Positions 17,166 to 26,223 of a DNA stretch of 64,000 bases are shown here, piece by piece; the first letter of the stretch is position 1; each line of letters begins with the position of its first letter. Source of the DNA: Ferruginibacter sp. (GTDB taxonomy: Bacteria; Bacteroidota; Bacteroidia; Chitinophagales; Chitinophagaceae). The stretch covers positions 620,001 to 684,000 of the forward strand of contig JAHBTO010000001.1 in the NCBI GenBank assembly GCA_019638525.1, written 5' to 3'. The notes under the pieces are model-generated. The model saw only the letters and a program-made list of their open reading frames with translations. It did not search any database and was not told the origin of the DNA. The position numbers and the translations under genes were made by a program.

Positions 17166-18653
17166 ATGAAAAAGCAATTAAAAATAATAACATTTGCTTT
17201 GGGCCTTGTACTTGTTATGGCCGGTTTAACGCTATTTGCCAAATCCGGTAAAAATTATACCCCTCAGCAAAACGACAGCATACCGGTACTTAAAACAAAT
17301 TATACAAATAATATTAACCCGCCTGTTGATTTTGAAAATGCGGCCATTGCTGCCGTTCCTTCGGTGGTACATATAAAAACCGTTACAAAATCAAACGAAG
17401 TAGTAGAGCGGCAGCAAAGCCCGTTTGGCAACCTGTTTGGCGATGATGATTTATTTAAACGTTTTTTTGGCGGCAATGGTAATATTGTAGTACCCGATCA
17501 AAGGGCCTCCGGCTCCGGTGTTATCATCAGCAACGATGGGTATATTGTTACCAATAACCATGTGGTTGATGGCGCAACTGAAATTACCGTTACCCTTAAC
17601 GACCGCAAAAATTTTAAAGCAAAAGTGATAGGCTCCGATGCAAATACCGACCTGGCAATTATTAAAATTGATGGTAAGAATTTGCCGGTAATGCAAATTG
17701 GTAATTCGGATGATGTGCATTTAGGGCAATGGGTGCTGGCCATTGGTTATCCGCTTAATTTAGATGTAACCGTTACACAGGGAATTGTTAGCGCCAAGAG
17801 CCGAAACATTGGCATTAATCAGCAGGGCACAGCGCCAGTTGAAGCATTTATACAAACTGATGCAGCCGTTAACCCCGGTAGCAGTGGTGGTGCACTGGTA
17901 AATACAAACGGGCAGTTAATTGGTATCACATCAGCTATTGCTTCGCCTACAGGTTCTTATGCAGGGTATGCCTATTCCATCCCCTCAAACCTAATGAAAA
18001 AAGTAGTGAGCGATATTATGAAATATGGCTCGGTGCAACGGGGTTACCTGGGTATTAGCATGGCTCCCGAAGACCTTGATAATGCAAAGAAAAAAGAACT
18101 GGGTATTAATGATGATATTGATGGTGTATGGGTTATGGAAACCGACCCCACCGGTGCAGCTGCCGAAGCCGGTATTAAAAAAGGAGATGCCATCATTAAA
18201 ATTAATGGCGAAGCGGTTACTACAGGATCTGAACTGGCCGAAACTATTGCAAGGCATAAACCCGGCGATAAACTGGCCATCACTTTTGTAAGAAACAACC
18301 GGGAGAACACGGTGGATGTTACACTAAAAAGTAAATTGGGCAGTTTTCCCAGTCAGCGTGAAGCAGCCATAAAATCGCTGGGGGCCGAGTTTACATCTGT
18401 ATCAAAAGAAGAAGCCACAAAACTTGGTATTGCCGGTGGTGTTAAAGTTGGTAAGATTGGAGAAGGTATCCTTAACGACCAAACTACTATCAAACCCGGT
18501 TTTATCATTACTAAAGTGGGAGATATTGATGTAAAATCGCCTAACGACTTAAAGCAGGCTTTAAGCAGGCAAGATGGTAATTTTGAAATAGAAGGTATTT
18601 ATCCCGGCAAAAAACAAATTTATTATTATGGAATAAACGATTTTAAAAAGTGA
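17166..18653 (+). CDS. Periplasmic Do/HtrA family serine protease (DegP-like)
   Basis: A protein of 495 residues with an N-terminal signal or anchor helix (about 7-26). It then has a trypsin-like protease domain with the triad H132 (TNNHVVDG), D162 (NTDLAIIKI) and S240 (NPGSSGGALV), followed by two PDZ domains. PDZ1 begins at RGYLGISM and PDZ2 follows near residue 390. Such enzymes degrade or refold damaged envelope proteins. The usual GNSGG is GSSGG here, a tolerated change. It is the last gene before a strong terminator (18676-18707). It follows the small 16789 gene. Confidence 0.93.
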   Translation: MKKQLKIITFALGLVLVMAGLTLFAKSGKNYTPQQNDSIPVLKTNYTNNINPPVDFENAAIAAVPSVVHIKTVTKSNEVVERQQSPFGNLFGDDDLFKRFFGGNGNIVVPDQRASGSGVIISNDGYIVTNNHVVDGATEITVTLNDRKNFKAKVIGSDANTDLAIIKIDGKNLPVMQIGNSDDVHLGQWVLAIGYPLNLDVTVTQGIVSAKSRNIGINQQGTAPVEAFIQTDAAVNPGSSGGALVNTNGQLIGITSAIASPTGSYAGYAYSIPSNLMKKVVSDIMKYGSVQRGYLGISMAPEDLDNAKKKELGINDDIDGVWVMETDPTGAAAEAGIKKGDAIIKINGEAVTTGSELAETIARHKPGDKLAITFVRNNRENTVDVTLKSKLGSFPSQREAAIKSLGAEFTSVSKEEATKLGIAGGVKVGKIGEGILNDQTTIKPGFIITKVGDIDVKSPNDLKQALSRQDGNFEIEGIYPGKKQIYYYGINDFKK

Positions 18654-18675
18654 AGACAGGTGCGAAGTAACAATG

Positions 18676-18707
18676 GCCACATCGTTTTGATGTGGCTTTT
18701 GTTTTTT
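18676..18707 (+). terminator. Intrinsic terminator after the htrA-like gene
   Basis: An 8-bp perfect stem, GCCACATC / GATGTGGC, with a GTTTT loop, followed by TTTTGTTTTTTT, 22 bases after the protease stop codon. Confidence 0.88.
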
Positions 18708-18803
18708 TACAGTACACAGGTTTCTTAACAAGAATTTATATTGTTTCCATATCACAATAGGGCAGATTCTTCATCATAATAACGGGTACTAAAAACTTAG
18801 GTT

Positions 18804-19130
18804 ATGAAAAAGACATCTATAAACCAGGAAATTTTGTTAAACGCCAACTGTGGCTTCTTTAAAAGAGATTGGTGCGAACTAAACAGCAGTAAAAACAATA
18901 AGGCGTTAACTCAAAAAGAACAGGTAATACAATTATGCTGGAATGGCATTATGCCCGAACTGCTACCAGAACTATATTATAACATGCAGGGCAAAAAACA
19001 ACTTACACTTTGGGAAATTAATGAAACCGGCCACCTGCTTGATTTGCGCTACGGCCAATATGATATGCAAATGAACGATGAGTGGTCGATTAACCCGTAT
19101 GTGTACTTAACGTTGGCTATACCTAATTAG
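18804..19130 (+). CDS. Hypothetical protein
   Basis: A protein of 108 residues without signal peptide or membrane helix. It contains two Trp-containing blocks (RDWCELNSS and QLCWNGIMPELLPELYYN). It stands alone between a terminator and the convergent LytTR regulator gene. No family recognised; it looks like a small soluble protein and its codon use matches the surrounding host genes. Confidence 0.65.
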   Translation: MKKTSINQEILLNANCGFFKRDWCELNSSKNNKALTQKEQVIQLCWNGIMPELLPELYYNMQGKKQLTLWEINETGHLLDLRYGQYDMQMNDEWSINPYVYLTLAIPN

Positions 19131-19159
19131 CTTTAGTAGAATTTTTTGTTAGGCGATAA

Positions 19160-19879
19160 TTACCAACCGTTTTGAAGCCGATCCAAAACTGTTTGTTTAT
19201 ATAACCTTCCAATAGGAATTTCTGTTTCACCCAATTGTACAGATATACTATTGTACCCCGAAACTTTATTTATAGAAATTATATAAGAACGATGCACCCG
19301 TAAAAATTTATGATCGGATAACAGGTTTTCAATGGCAGATATAGACTGCTTCACTAATAGCTTTTTACCATCGGTTAAAAATATCTTTACATAATCTTTA
19401 CAACTTTCAATATGCATAATATTACCAATAAAGATTTTTTTCATATCCTTATCTACTTTCAGGTAAATAAATGATTCATCTAAATCCTGTGTTGATGATG
19501 AAGAGATAGTGTAATTTTCGTTGCCAAGCAACCTGTTAAGTTTTGTAATGGCTTTTAAAAACCGTTCAAAAGAAACGGGTTTTACCAGGTAATCTACGGC
19601 ATCTAACTCAAACCCTTCTACGGCATACTCCCGGTATGCTGTAACAAAAATTACTTTAGGCGGTTGTGAAAGATTTTTAAGAAAATCGGTACCAATGATA
19701 CGGGGCATTTTAATATCCAGGAAAATAACATCCACCTTGTGTTCTCGCAAAACTTTTATCGCTTCAATAGCATTACTGCATTGGCTCACTATCTCCATAC
19801 CGCCAACTTCCGAAATATAACGTGACAACACCTTTAATGCAGGTGGCTCATCATCTATAAGAAGGCATTGCAACTTCAT
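19160..19879 (-). CDS. LytTR-family response regulator
   Basis: A protein of 239 residues from the start MKLQCLLIDDEPP. An upstream ATG at 19936 is rejected because it adds 19 residues ahead of the receiver fold and lengthens the overlap with the kinase gene. The receiver domain (residues 1-120) has acidic pair D9/D10, phospho-acceptor D55 in IFLDIKMP and K107 in the VKPVSFERF block. The LytTR DNA-binding domain follows (about 135-239) with FIYLKVDKDMKKI and the FLRVHRSYIIS signature. It overlaps the partner kinase by 29 bases, so both are made from one transcript. Target genes are unknown. Confidence 0.92.
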   Translation of the reverse strand: MKLQCLLIDDEPPALKVLSRYISEVGGMEIVSQCSNAIEAIKVLREHKVDVIFLDIKMPRIIGTDFLKNLSQPPKVIFVTAYREYAVEGFELDAVDYLVKPVSFERFLKAITKLNRLLGNENYTISSSSTQDLDESFIYLKVDKDMKKIFIGNIMHIESCKDYVKIFLTDGKKLLVKQSISAIENLLSDHKFLRVHRSYIISINKVSGYNSISVQLGETEIPIGRLYKQTVLDRLQNGW

Positions 19880-21005
19880 GAATAACTGGTTGTAATGTAA
19901 ATAAAGGGGTAGAATTTTTAGCAACGGCCTCTTCATTTAATTGTACCATAAGTGATACTACAAAAAAATCACCTTCGTCACTTAGGTTCAATTTATGGTT
20001 TTCAGGATAAATTAATGCAAGCCTTTTTTTAACATTGGCAATACCAATACCGTTACTGCGTATTACCGTATTTTCATTTTTACTGTTAGCAATTTTAACT
20101 TTTAGTGTATTTGCTTTTACAGCTATATCAACGCTTAGCCAGCATTTTTCTATTTGTTCGGATGTACCATGTTTAAATGCATTTTCAATAAATGGCAGCA
20201 TCATCAATGGTGCTATAAACTTATCGCCTACTTCACCCGATACTTCCCACGATATATCAATTTTATCACCATAGCGCTCACGTTCCAGTTCTATATAGTT
20301 TTTCATTATATCCAGTTCTTTTTCCAACCGTACTGATGTTGCCTTGCAATCATATAACATATAATTAAGCAGGCTCGATAGTTTCAATAATAATCCCGGT
20401 GTTTTTGGAGAATTCTCTAATGAAAAAGAATAAATATTGTTTAAGGTGTTAAACAAAAAATGTGGGTGTACCTGTGCTTTCAGCAATTGTAGTTCGGCAA
20501 GCATCTTTTCTTGTTGTACTTCAAGCAGGTCCTGCTGCTTTTTATTCCAAAATTTAAAAAACTTAATAACCATGGGTACTGCTGCAGATGTGGTTAAACA
20601 TAAGTAGCAAAATGCAAGTGGGCCTGTTGGTAAAACATCTTTAAACCCCATTGCTTTTTGTAATGGAATATAAATAAAAGCCCTGTACCAAATATCAATG
20701 TACAACCCGGCAAATCCCCAGGCAAGTATCAAAAGTAAAAACTGTACCAGCCTTCCCCTCATTAATAATTGTGGTACTGCCCAGTAGGCCATTGGGTAAC
20801 CATACAAAATAAATACCGGCAACCACATCGTCATATTAATCAATTCTCGTCCATAAGAAGATCGTGTGCCTAACAATACCCAAATAAGAGCCCAAATGAA
20901 TGTATGAAACACCCAATATACAATATGACGAGATACCCTGTATTGAGAAGATAAAATAAAGTCGTTGTACAAAAAATTATTAATTGAATTCAGTACCTTA
21001 TTCAT
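19851..21005 (-). CDS. LytS-like sensor histidine kinase (His_kinase family)
   Basis: A protein of 384 residues with four N-terminal membrane helices (about 25-150) and no large extracytoplasmic domain. The kinase part carries QVHPHFLFNTLNNI with H182 as the phospho-acceptor, and an HATPase domain with PFIENAFKHG and the G-box SNGIGIANVKKRL. This two-box arrangement is typical of kinases that pair with LytTR regulators. Its stop lies within the next gene, a LytTR response regulator, so they form a two-component pair. A candidate promoter (21065-21072) lies about 60 bases upstream. Confidence 0.93.
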   Translation of the reverse strand: MNKVLNSINNFLYNDFILSSQYRVSRHIVYWVFHTFIWALIWVLLGTRSSYGRELINMTMWLPVFILYGYPMAYWAVPQLLMRGRLVQFLLLILAWGFAGLYIDIWYRAFIYIPLQKAMGFKDVLPTGPLAFCYLCLTTSAAVPMVIKFFKFWNKKQQDLLEVQQEKMLAELQLLKAQVHPHFLFNTLNNIYSFSLENSPKTPGLLLKLSSLLNYMLYDCKATSVRLEKELDIMKNYIELERERYGDKIDISWEVSGEVGDKFIAPLMMLPFIENAFKHGTSEQIEKCWLSVDIAVKANTLKVKIANSKNENTVIRSNGIGIANVKKRLALIYPENHKLNLSDEGDFFVVSLMVQLNEEAVAKNSTPLFTLQPVIHEVAMPSYR

Positions 21006-21064
21006 CGGTTTATTATTTAGTTGCCGCTAATGCGGATGATGATTTATTTTTTATGAGGGCTAAT

Positions 21065-21072
21065 CAAAGTTA
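21065..21072 (-). promoter_or_regulatory. Candidate Bacteroidota -7 element for the LytS/LytTR pair
   Basis: TAACTTTG on the minus strand matches TAnnTTTG, about 60 bases upstream of the LytS start. A TTTTTGG run lies about 16 bases further upstream as a possible -33 box, somewhat close for the consensus. Prediction from pattern only. Confidence 0.4.
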
Positions 21073-21285
21073 TAAAACAAGTTTTACCCAAAAACTTGAA
21101 AATGACAAGCCGTAAAATTTTCCGACAAACAGCATCAAACCTGCCTTAAAAACCATTTCTCTGTATAAACAGCTTTATTTCTACAAAAACTTCCATTAGT
21201 CTTTTTGTGGTGTGGGTTAAATTTTCCGGTTTTTACATTTGAAAATTGATGGTCATTTCTACTACTAATTTTAAAATTAATAATT

Positions 21286-21744
21286 ATGAAGCAGATTATA
21301 CTTACAGTCAGGCTTATTAGCCTCTTTTTATTTTTCACTTTAACAACTCAAAAAATGATGGCACAAAAAACAGCAACCGACATGGTAAAGGCGGCAAAAC
21401 AGGAGATTGAAAATCTTACACCCAGGCAGGCTTACGACGAGATAATGAAAGGAAACATTACAGTGATAGATATACGTGAGCCCGACGAATTAAAACAAAC
21501 TGGTACAATAGCCGGCGCTGTTAATGCGCCACGTGGTATGCTTGAATTTTATGCCGACCCTTCATTGTCCTATCATAAACCAGAATTTGACAAAGAGAAA
21601 AGAATCATTCTCTATTGTGCATCCAGTGGACGCTCTGCTTTAGCTGTAAAAACATTAAAAGAAATGGGATATACTAATGTAGCCCATATTGATGGGGGAA
21701 TAAAGGCATGGGAAACGGCAGGGTTGCCAATAGCAAAACAATAA
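21286..21744 (+). CDS. Exported rhodanese-domain protein
   Basis: A protein of 152 residues with a signal peptide (MKQIILTVRL...MMAQ, cleavage near residue 27) and one rhodanese domain (about 45-150). The domain has the VIDIREPDE motif and the active-site loop LYCASSGRSA with catalytic C111. It likely moves sulfane sulfur or acts as a redox or thiol binder in the periplasm; the substrate is unknown. A two-gene stretch of exported proteins follows. Its role with them is not clear. Confidence 0.88.
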   Translation: MKQIILTVRLISLFLFFTLTTQKMMAQKTATDMVKAAKQEIENLTPRQAYDEIMKGNITVIDIREPDELKQTGTIAGAVNAPRGMLEFYADPSLSYHKPEFDKEKRIILYCASSGRSALAVKTLKEMGYTNVAHIDGGIKAWETAGLPIAKQ

Positions 21745-21790
21745 TAACCTACATGCATATTATTTTTTAAAAACCATAAATCTTTTTAAA

Positions 21791-23068
21791 ATGAAAATCA
21801 TCTTATCTTTTTTCATTTATATGCTTTCTGTTTCAATAACAGGCCAGGCACAAATTTTAAAAAAAATAAAGCAGAAAACAGAATCTGTCATTGATAAACC
21901 TGCAACTTCAATATCCCAAAACATTGAAGACGAAGTTCCTGAAAACATTCAAGGTTCAGGCTTAACAAACAACCTGGCTCCCGAAACAAATACAGAATCA
22001 ACAACAACTTCTTCATCAACTACAAACAATAATAAGATGGAATACCCTTTTATTATAATATCAGATGTAAAATTTTATTTTTCTGATAAGCCGTTCACCA
22101 ACAGTAATGCCGGGGCAAAATCTTCTTTTACATCAAAAGATTTTATTTACGGACGAATGGAGTTGGGCGGAAAAAAACTTGCTGATGTTTTTAAATTAAA
22201 TGAGCAGCCCAACAAAGATTTTCATTATTTGAACTATGGGATATTAATAACGCCAAAGGGCAAAAGCAATCTTAATTACGATCAAACTATAGAACACACA
22301 GTTAACAACAGGAGTCGCCCGATTTTGATAAGAGAAAATGAAATGAATAATACCTGGTTAAATTTTGATGTACTGGCAGAGCCTTCTAAAATTTCCACAC
22401 TGCAGGCTGTGGCCGAACTACCCGACAATATCAATGAATTTAAATTTGCCGCAGGTATGGATTTGGCAACCAGGGAAGACAAAATACAACAAACTTTTCC
22501 TTCTAATGGCGACTATACAGTACAATTAGTTTTATGGAACTATTCATTCGACGATTGGGGAAAACCATTAGAAAGCGATAAAAACATTATTGCCCTGGGT
22601 GAATTTAATTACCAGTTTAACGCAAAAGATGGTGTTGCACTTATAGCTAATTCACAAAAACGGATAGACGGCGTGAGGCTGGCGCAAGCGATGAAAAGCA
22701 AATATACCAGGCTTCCCGACTGGTGGCATAGCAACCATTTTACTCCCTCTGATGCGCTGCTGAAACCTGCAACGCTTACACCGATGATAAAAAATTATTG
22801 TAGTAGGTATGGCCTCACTTATATCAACCATAAAGTATATCCATACAGTGGCCCTGCAGGATGGACAATTTATAATGATAGCCAAACCGGCTTTCCGGTA
22901 TCACGCAGGTTAAATGCCGAGGCCTGGACACTATACAAAGATGAAAATGGCCAATGCAGATTTGCAGTAGTACTTATTGATGAAAATTATGCCGGAGGTG
23001 GTAAGTATGGCTCACCTTATATATCCGGGTTTAGCGGTGAATTTATTGATTGCAGCGCTATTAAATAG
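21791..23068 (+). CDS. Secreted protein of unknown function
   Basis: A protein of 425 residues with a signal peptide (residues 1-20, ending GQAQ) and a Ser/Thr/Asn-rich linker (about 55-82) before a mixed beta-rich body. The body is rich in aromatic residues (WWHSNHF, YPYSGPAGW) and ends GSPYISGFSGEFIDC. No conserved enzyme motif is seen. It lies 46 bases after the rhodanese gene in the same direction and may belong to the same transcript. No family recognised. Confidence 0.7.
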   Translation: MKIILSFFIYMLSVSITGQAQILKKIKQKTESVIDKPATSISQNIEDEVPENIQGSGLTNNLAPETNTESTTTSSSTTNNNKMEYPFIIISDVKFYFSDKPFTNSNAGAKSSFTSKDFIYGRMELGGKKLADVFKLNEQPNKDFHYLNYGILITPKGKSNLNYDQTIEHTVNNRSRPILIRENEMNNTWLNFDVLAEPSKISTLQAVAELPDNINEFKFAAGMDLATREDKIQQTFPSNGDYTVQLVLWNYSFDDWGKPLESDKNIIALGEFNYQFNAKDGVALIANSQKRIDGVRLAQAMKSKYTRLPDWWHSNHFTPSDALLKPATLTPMIKNYCSRYGLTYINHKVYPYSGPAGWTIYNDSQTGFPVSRRLNAEAWTLYKDENGQCRFAVVLIDENYAGGGKYGSPYISGFSGEFIDCSAIK

Positions 23069-23113
23069 TGAGTTTAAAAAACCAAACCATTACAATTATT
23101 TAAAAAAATAACA

Positions 23114-23683
23114 ATGAAGAAAATTAAATCAACCTTAACGACAATAGCAATTATAACTTATATGCTTATGCTATTTTCTTCGTGTAACAACAGCGGTAAA
23201 GATGCGCAGGCAGTAATAGACAAATATTGTGAGTTGAATACAAAAGTACACAATGCTGCTGAAGGTGCAGCAAAAGATGCAGCCTTGGCAGAAAAGAAAT
23301 CCTATGAAAAAGAAGTGGATGATAAATATTTTAAAGACAGTAAAACTTATCAAATTATTATGGAAGGAATGAAGAAATGCGACGAAAAGTATTCTGATGA
23401 TAAAAAGGATGACAATTCATCCGCAAATAATTCAAACACTGAATTGCCATCAGCCTATGGTGATGCAATGTCAGTTGCAAACAACTATTGCACTTTGGTT
23501 GATAAAGCAATTGCCGCTGCACATAATGGAGATGATACGGAATTGAAAAAAATTGTAGCCGTAAAAGTAATTTTTGAAAACAACATGAATGAGAGTTTCA
23601 AGGATAACCCTGAAAGAAGAGATACCATTTTCAAATTGATAGAGCCTTGCATGAAAAAAGAAGTGAGCATGCGAAATCAGTAA
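23114..23683 (+). CDS. Lipoprotein of unknown function
   Basis: A protein of 189 residues with a lipobox (LFSSC, lipidated C24) and a helical, charged body. There are two similar segments, each with a Cys-containing YC motif (KYCELNT and NYCTLVDKAI), which suggests a duplicated helical domain. Lys/Asp/Asn-rich in the middle. It follows the secreted 21791 gene by 45 bases. Function unknown. Confidence 0.7.
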   Translation: MKKIKSTLTTIAIITYMLMLFSSCNNSGKDAQAVIDKYCELNTKVHNAAEGAAKDAALAEKKSYEKEVDDKYFKDSKTYQIIMEGMKKCDEKYSDDKKDDNSSANNSNTELPSAYGDAMSVANNYCTLVDKAIAAAHNGDDTELKKIVAVKVIFENNMNESFKDNPERRDTIFKLIEPCMKKEVSMRNQ

Positions 23684-23928
23684 ATCATGAATTTAAAATG
23701 AATACATCTTTAGCTAAGGTTTTTTATAGAAATGAGAGAAAATGATACAAAAACCTGTAATCGGGTGGGATAGTAAATAATTAAAGAGGTATGGTTTCAA
23801 AATGAATGGTTTTTGAATAAATCATTATTACGTCCTTTTTAAAATGAAGATGTATATACCAGTTAAACGGTATATGAATAAAATTTAAAAAACTAACTCC
23901 ATCTCTTGAATAAAAAAATTTTTTCACA

Positions 23929-26193
23929 ATGAAACAAATTACTATCGTACTAAGTGTATTATTTACCACTTTCTTTAGTAAAGCTCAAAATGTAGGAATC
24001 GGTACTACAACACCTCTTAACAAACTACATGTTGCCGGAGGGCTACGGGTAGATACTTTGGCAAATAGTATTGATAGCGGCCTTTTACGGCATGATAAAA
24101 ATGGTGTTGTGTATAGTTTGAAATTTACTGGACAATCAACCGATGTATTGCGGGGCAATGGCACATTTGGTAATGTTGGGCAAGATGCTTGGTTATTATA
24201 CGGGAATAGTGGTACAGACCCTAATACACAATTTATTGGAACAACTGATCAAACGCCTTTGCGTTTTAGGATATTTAATACAAATGCAGGACGCCTTGAT
24301 AGTATAGGATTTAATACATCATTCGGCTTTCGCACTTTTGATTCTTTAACTACCGGAACCTACAATAGTGCATTGGGTTATAAATCTCTTATCAGTAATA
24401 CTACCGGAAAATATAATTCAGCTTTTGGGGCAAATGTGCTTCGCTTTAATACTACAGGTGGGCATAATACCGGTATCGGAAACTTATCGCTTTACAGCAA
24501 TACAACCGGAAGTGACAATACCGCAATTGGGGATCAATCTATGTCGAATAACACTACCGGTGGATTTAATACTGCTTTAGGAATGCAGTCTCTATATTCA
24601 AATACTACCGGTTTTAATAATATCTCATTAGGTGCAAGTACATTGGCTTCCAACTCTACCGGAAGCGGAAATACTGCTGCAGGAAATTACAGCCTCAGCG
24701 GAAATACTACGGGTGGACAAAATACCGCCATCGGGATTTCGGCGATGGCAGCAAACGAAACCGGGAGTTATAACACGGCAACCGGTAATGAAGCTCTACT
24801 CAATAATATTTCCGGTTATTCCAATACAGCTATGGGTACCAGTGCTTTGTTTAATAATATTTCAGGAAATAATTTAGTAGCTGTCGGTGATTCGGCAATG
24901 TATAATCAGAATGGTGGTGATGGTCTGAATACTGCTATCGGTTCAAAAGCTTTATTCAGCAATACAACCGGTTCTAAAATCACTGCATTAGGATATCAGG
25001 CAGCCTATTCAAATGCAACAGGTTCATGGTTGACTGCTTTAGGCACTCATTCACTTCAGAACAATACTACTGGTAACGGTAATACAGTTGCCGGGTATTC
25101 TGCTTTTAAGAATAATATCACCGGTTCATATAATATTGCTATTGGTTTTAGCGCAGGAGAGTCTGCTACCGGCGATTATAATACCATCATTGGAAATACG
25201 GCAGGAATAAATAACACAGGGAGTTGGGTAACTATTATTGGCACCGAAGCAGGTAAAAATAACACGGCAAATGGCAACGTCTTTGTAGGGTCATCTGCCG
25301 GAATGGCTAACACAACAGGCTATTTCAACAGTTTTATTGGAGACAATGCCGGAGTTAGCAACACTACCGGATGGGGAAATACTGCAACCGGAAGTTTTGC
25401 CCTTGAAAGCAATACTTACGGTTCAGGTAATACAGCAATGGGAACAGGCGCATTAAAATTAAGTAATGGTGGTTCCAATAGCGCTTATGGTTACCTCTCA
25501 CTATCTAATAATACATCAGGTAGCGGCAATACAGCACTGGGGCACCAATCACTCTATCAAAATACAGTTGGGTACAATAATACCGGTATTGGGAATAATG
25601 CATTAGGCACCAACACAACAGGAAACAATAATACAGCCATCGGGTACTTTGCAGATGTCTCCTCAGGAAATATAACCAACGCAACAGCCATAGGCTATGG
25701 AACAGTCGTCAACGCCAGCAACAAAATACGCCTGGGAAATTCATCGGTTACAGTTATTGAAGGACAGGTCCCTTTTACCACACCCTCTGATGGAAGATTC
25801 AAAACCAATATCACCGAATCAGTAAAAGGTCTTGACTTTATTTTAAAGCTGCGTCCGGTGGTTTATAATTTCCAGACAGGAAAATTCAATCAGTTTATCC
25901 AGACAGGTAAAATATCAGATGCTATATACGCAGGCTATTCCGAATCGGAAAAGATAAGGCATAGCGGTTTTATTGCACAGGAAGTAGAGAAGGTGGCTAA
26001 TGAGACAGGTTATGATTTTGATGGAGTGATCATGCCTAAGACCGGCAAAGATGCTTACGGACTTTCCTATTCACAATTTGTAGTGCCATTAGTAAAAGCC
26101 GTGCAGGAGCAACAGCAAATGATAGAAAAGCAACAAAAACTGATTGACACACTCACTAAAGAAATAGAGAGGATTAAAAGAAAAATGAATTAA
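23929..26193 (+). CDS. Repeat protein with C-terminal intramolecular chaperone (peptidase S74) domain
   Basis: A protein of 754 residues with a signal peptide (ending FSKAQ). A long array of short repeats of the type NTTG.xNTA.G, each about 22-24 residues, spans about residues 140-585. At the C-terminus (about 610-720) is an endosialidase-type chaperone domain beginning PSDGRFKTNI, with VVYNF and HSGFIAQEVEKV. It ends in a coiled coil (about 720-750). Such domains trim themselves off trimeric beta-helical fibres in phage tails and bacterial adhesins. No other phage gene is nearby, so a cell-surface fibre is likelier here. It is followed 30 bases later by a T9SS-sorted protein. Confidence 0.88.
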   Translation: MKQITIVLSVLFTTFFSKAQNVGIGTTTPLNKLHVAGGLRVDTLANSIDSGLLRHDKNGVVYSLKFTGQSTDVLRGNGTFGNVGQDAWLLYGNSGTDPNTQFIGTTDQTPLRFRIFNTNAGRLDSIGFNTSFGFRTFDSLTTGTYNSALGYKSLISNTTGKYNSAFGANVLRFNTTGGHNTGIGNLSLYSNTTGSDNTAIGDQSMSNNTTGGFNTALGMQSLYSNTTGFNNISLGASTLASNSTGSGNTAAGNYSLSGNTTGGQNTAIGISAMAANETGSYNTATGNEALLNNISGYSNTAMGTSALFNNISGNNLVAVGDSAMYNQNGGDGLNTAIGSKALFSNTTGSKITALGYQAAYSNATGSWLTALGTHSLQNNTTGNGNTVAGYSAFKNNITGSYNIAIGFSAGESATGDYNTIIGNTAGINNTGSWVTIIGTEAGKNNTANGNVFVGSSAGMANTTGYFNSFIGDNAGVSNTTGWGNTATGSFALESNTYGSGNTAMGTGALKLSNGGSNSAYGYLSLSNNTSGSGNTALGHQSLYQNTVGYNNTGIGNNALGTNTTGNNNTAIGYFADVSSGNITNATAIGYGTVVNASNKIRLGNSSVTVIEGQVPFTTPSDGRFKTNITESVKGLDFILKLRPVVYNFQTGKFNQFIQTGKISDAIYAGYSESEKIRHSGFIAQEVEKVANETGYDFDGVIMPKTGKDAYGLSYSQFVVPLVKAVQEQQQMIEKQQKLIDTLTKEIERIKRKMN
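24345..25690 (+). repeat. Array of about 20 NTTG-type protein repeats
   Basis: Within the S74 protein gene. Units of about 66-72 bases encode SN.TGxxNTAxG with variable linker. The DNA units vary in third positions, so the array looks old rather than freshly expanded. Confidence 0.75.
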
Positions 26194-26223
26194 CCTCAAT
26201 ATGATTCCTTAAAAATCTTGAAA

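Noticed and set aside
19880..19936. Longer start for the LytTR regulator at 19936
   Set aside because: Adds residues ahead of the receiver fold and enlarges the overlap with the kinase gene; MKLQCLLIDD is the canonical start.
21135..21338. A minus-strand ORF beside the rhodanese gene
   Set aside because: It overlaps the start of the rhodanese gene and shows no family or conserved character; a frame shadow.
24345..25690. CRISPR array
   Set aside because: The repeats are in-frame protein-coding units with degenerate DNA and no constant repeat/spacer pattern.
23929..26193. Phage tail-fibre gene as evidence of a prophage
   Set aside because: Signal peptide, T9SS neighbour and no other phage genes point to a cellular surface fibre.
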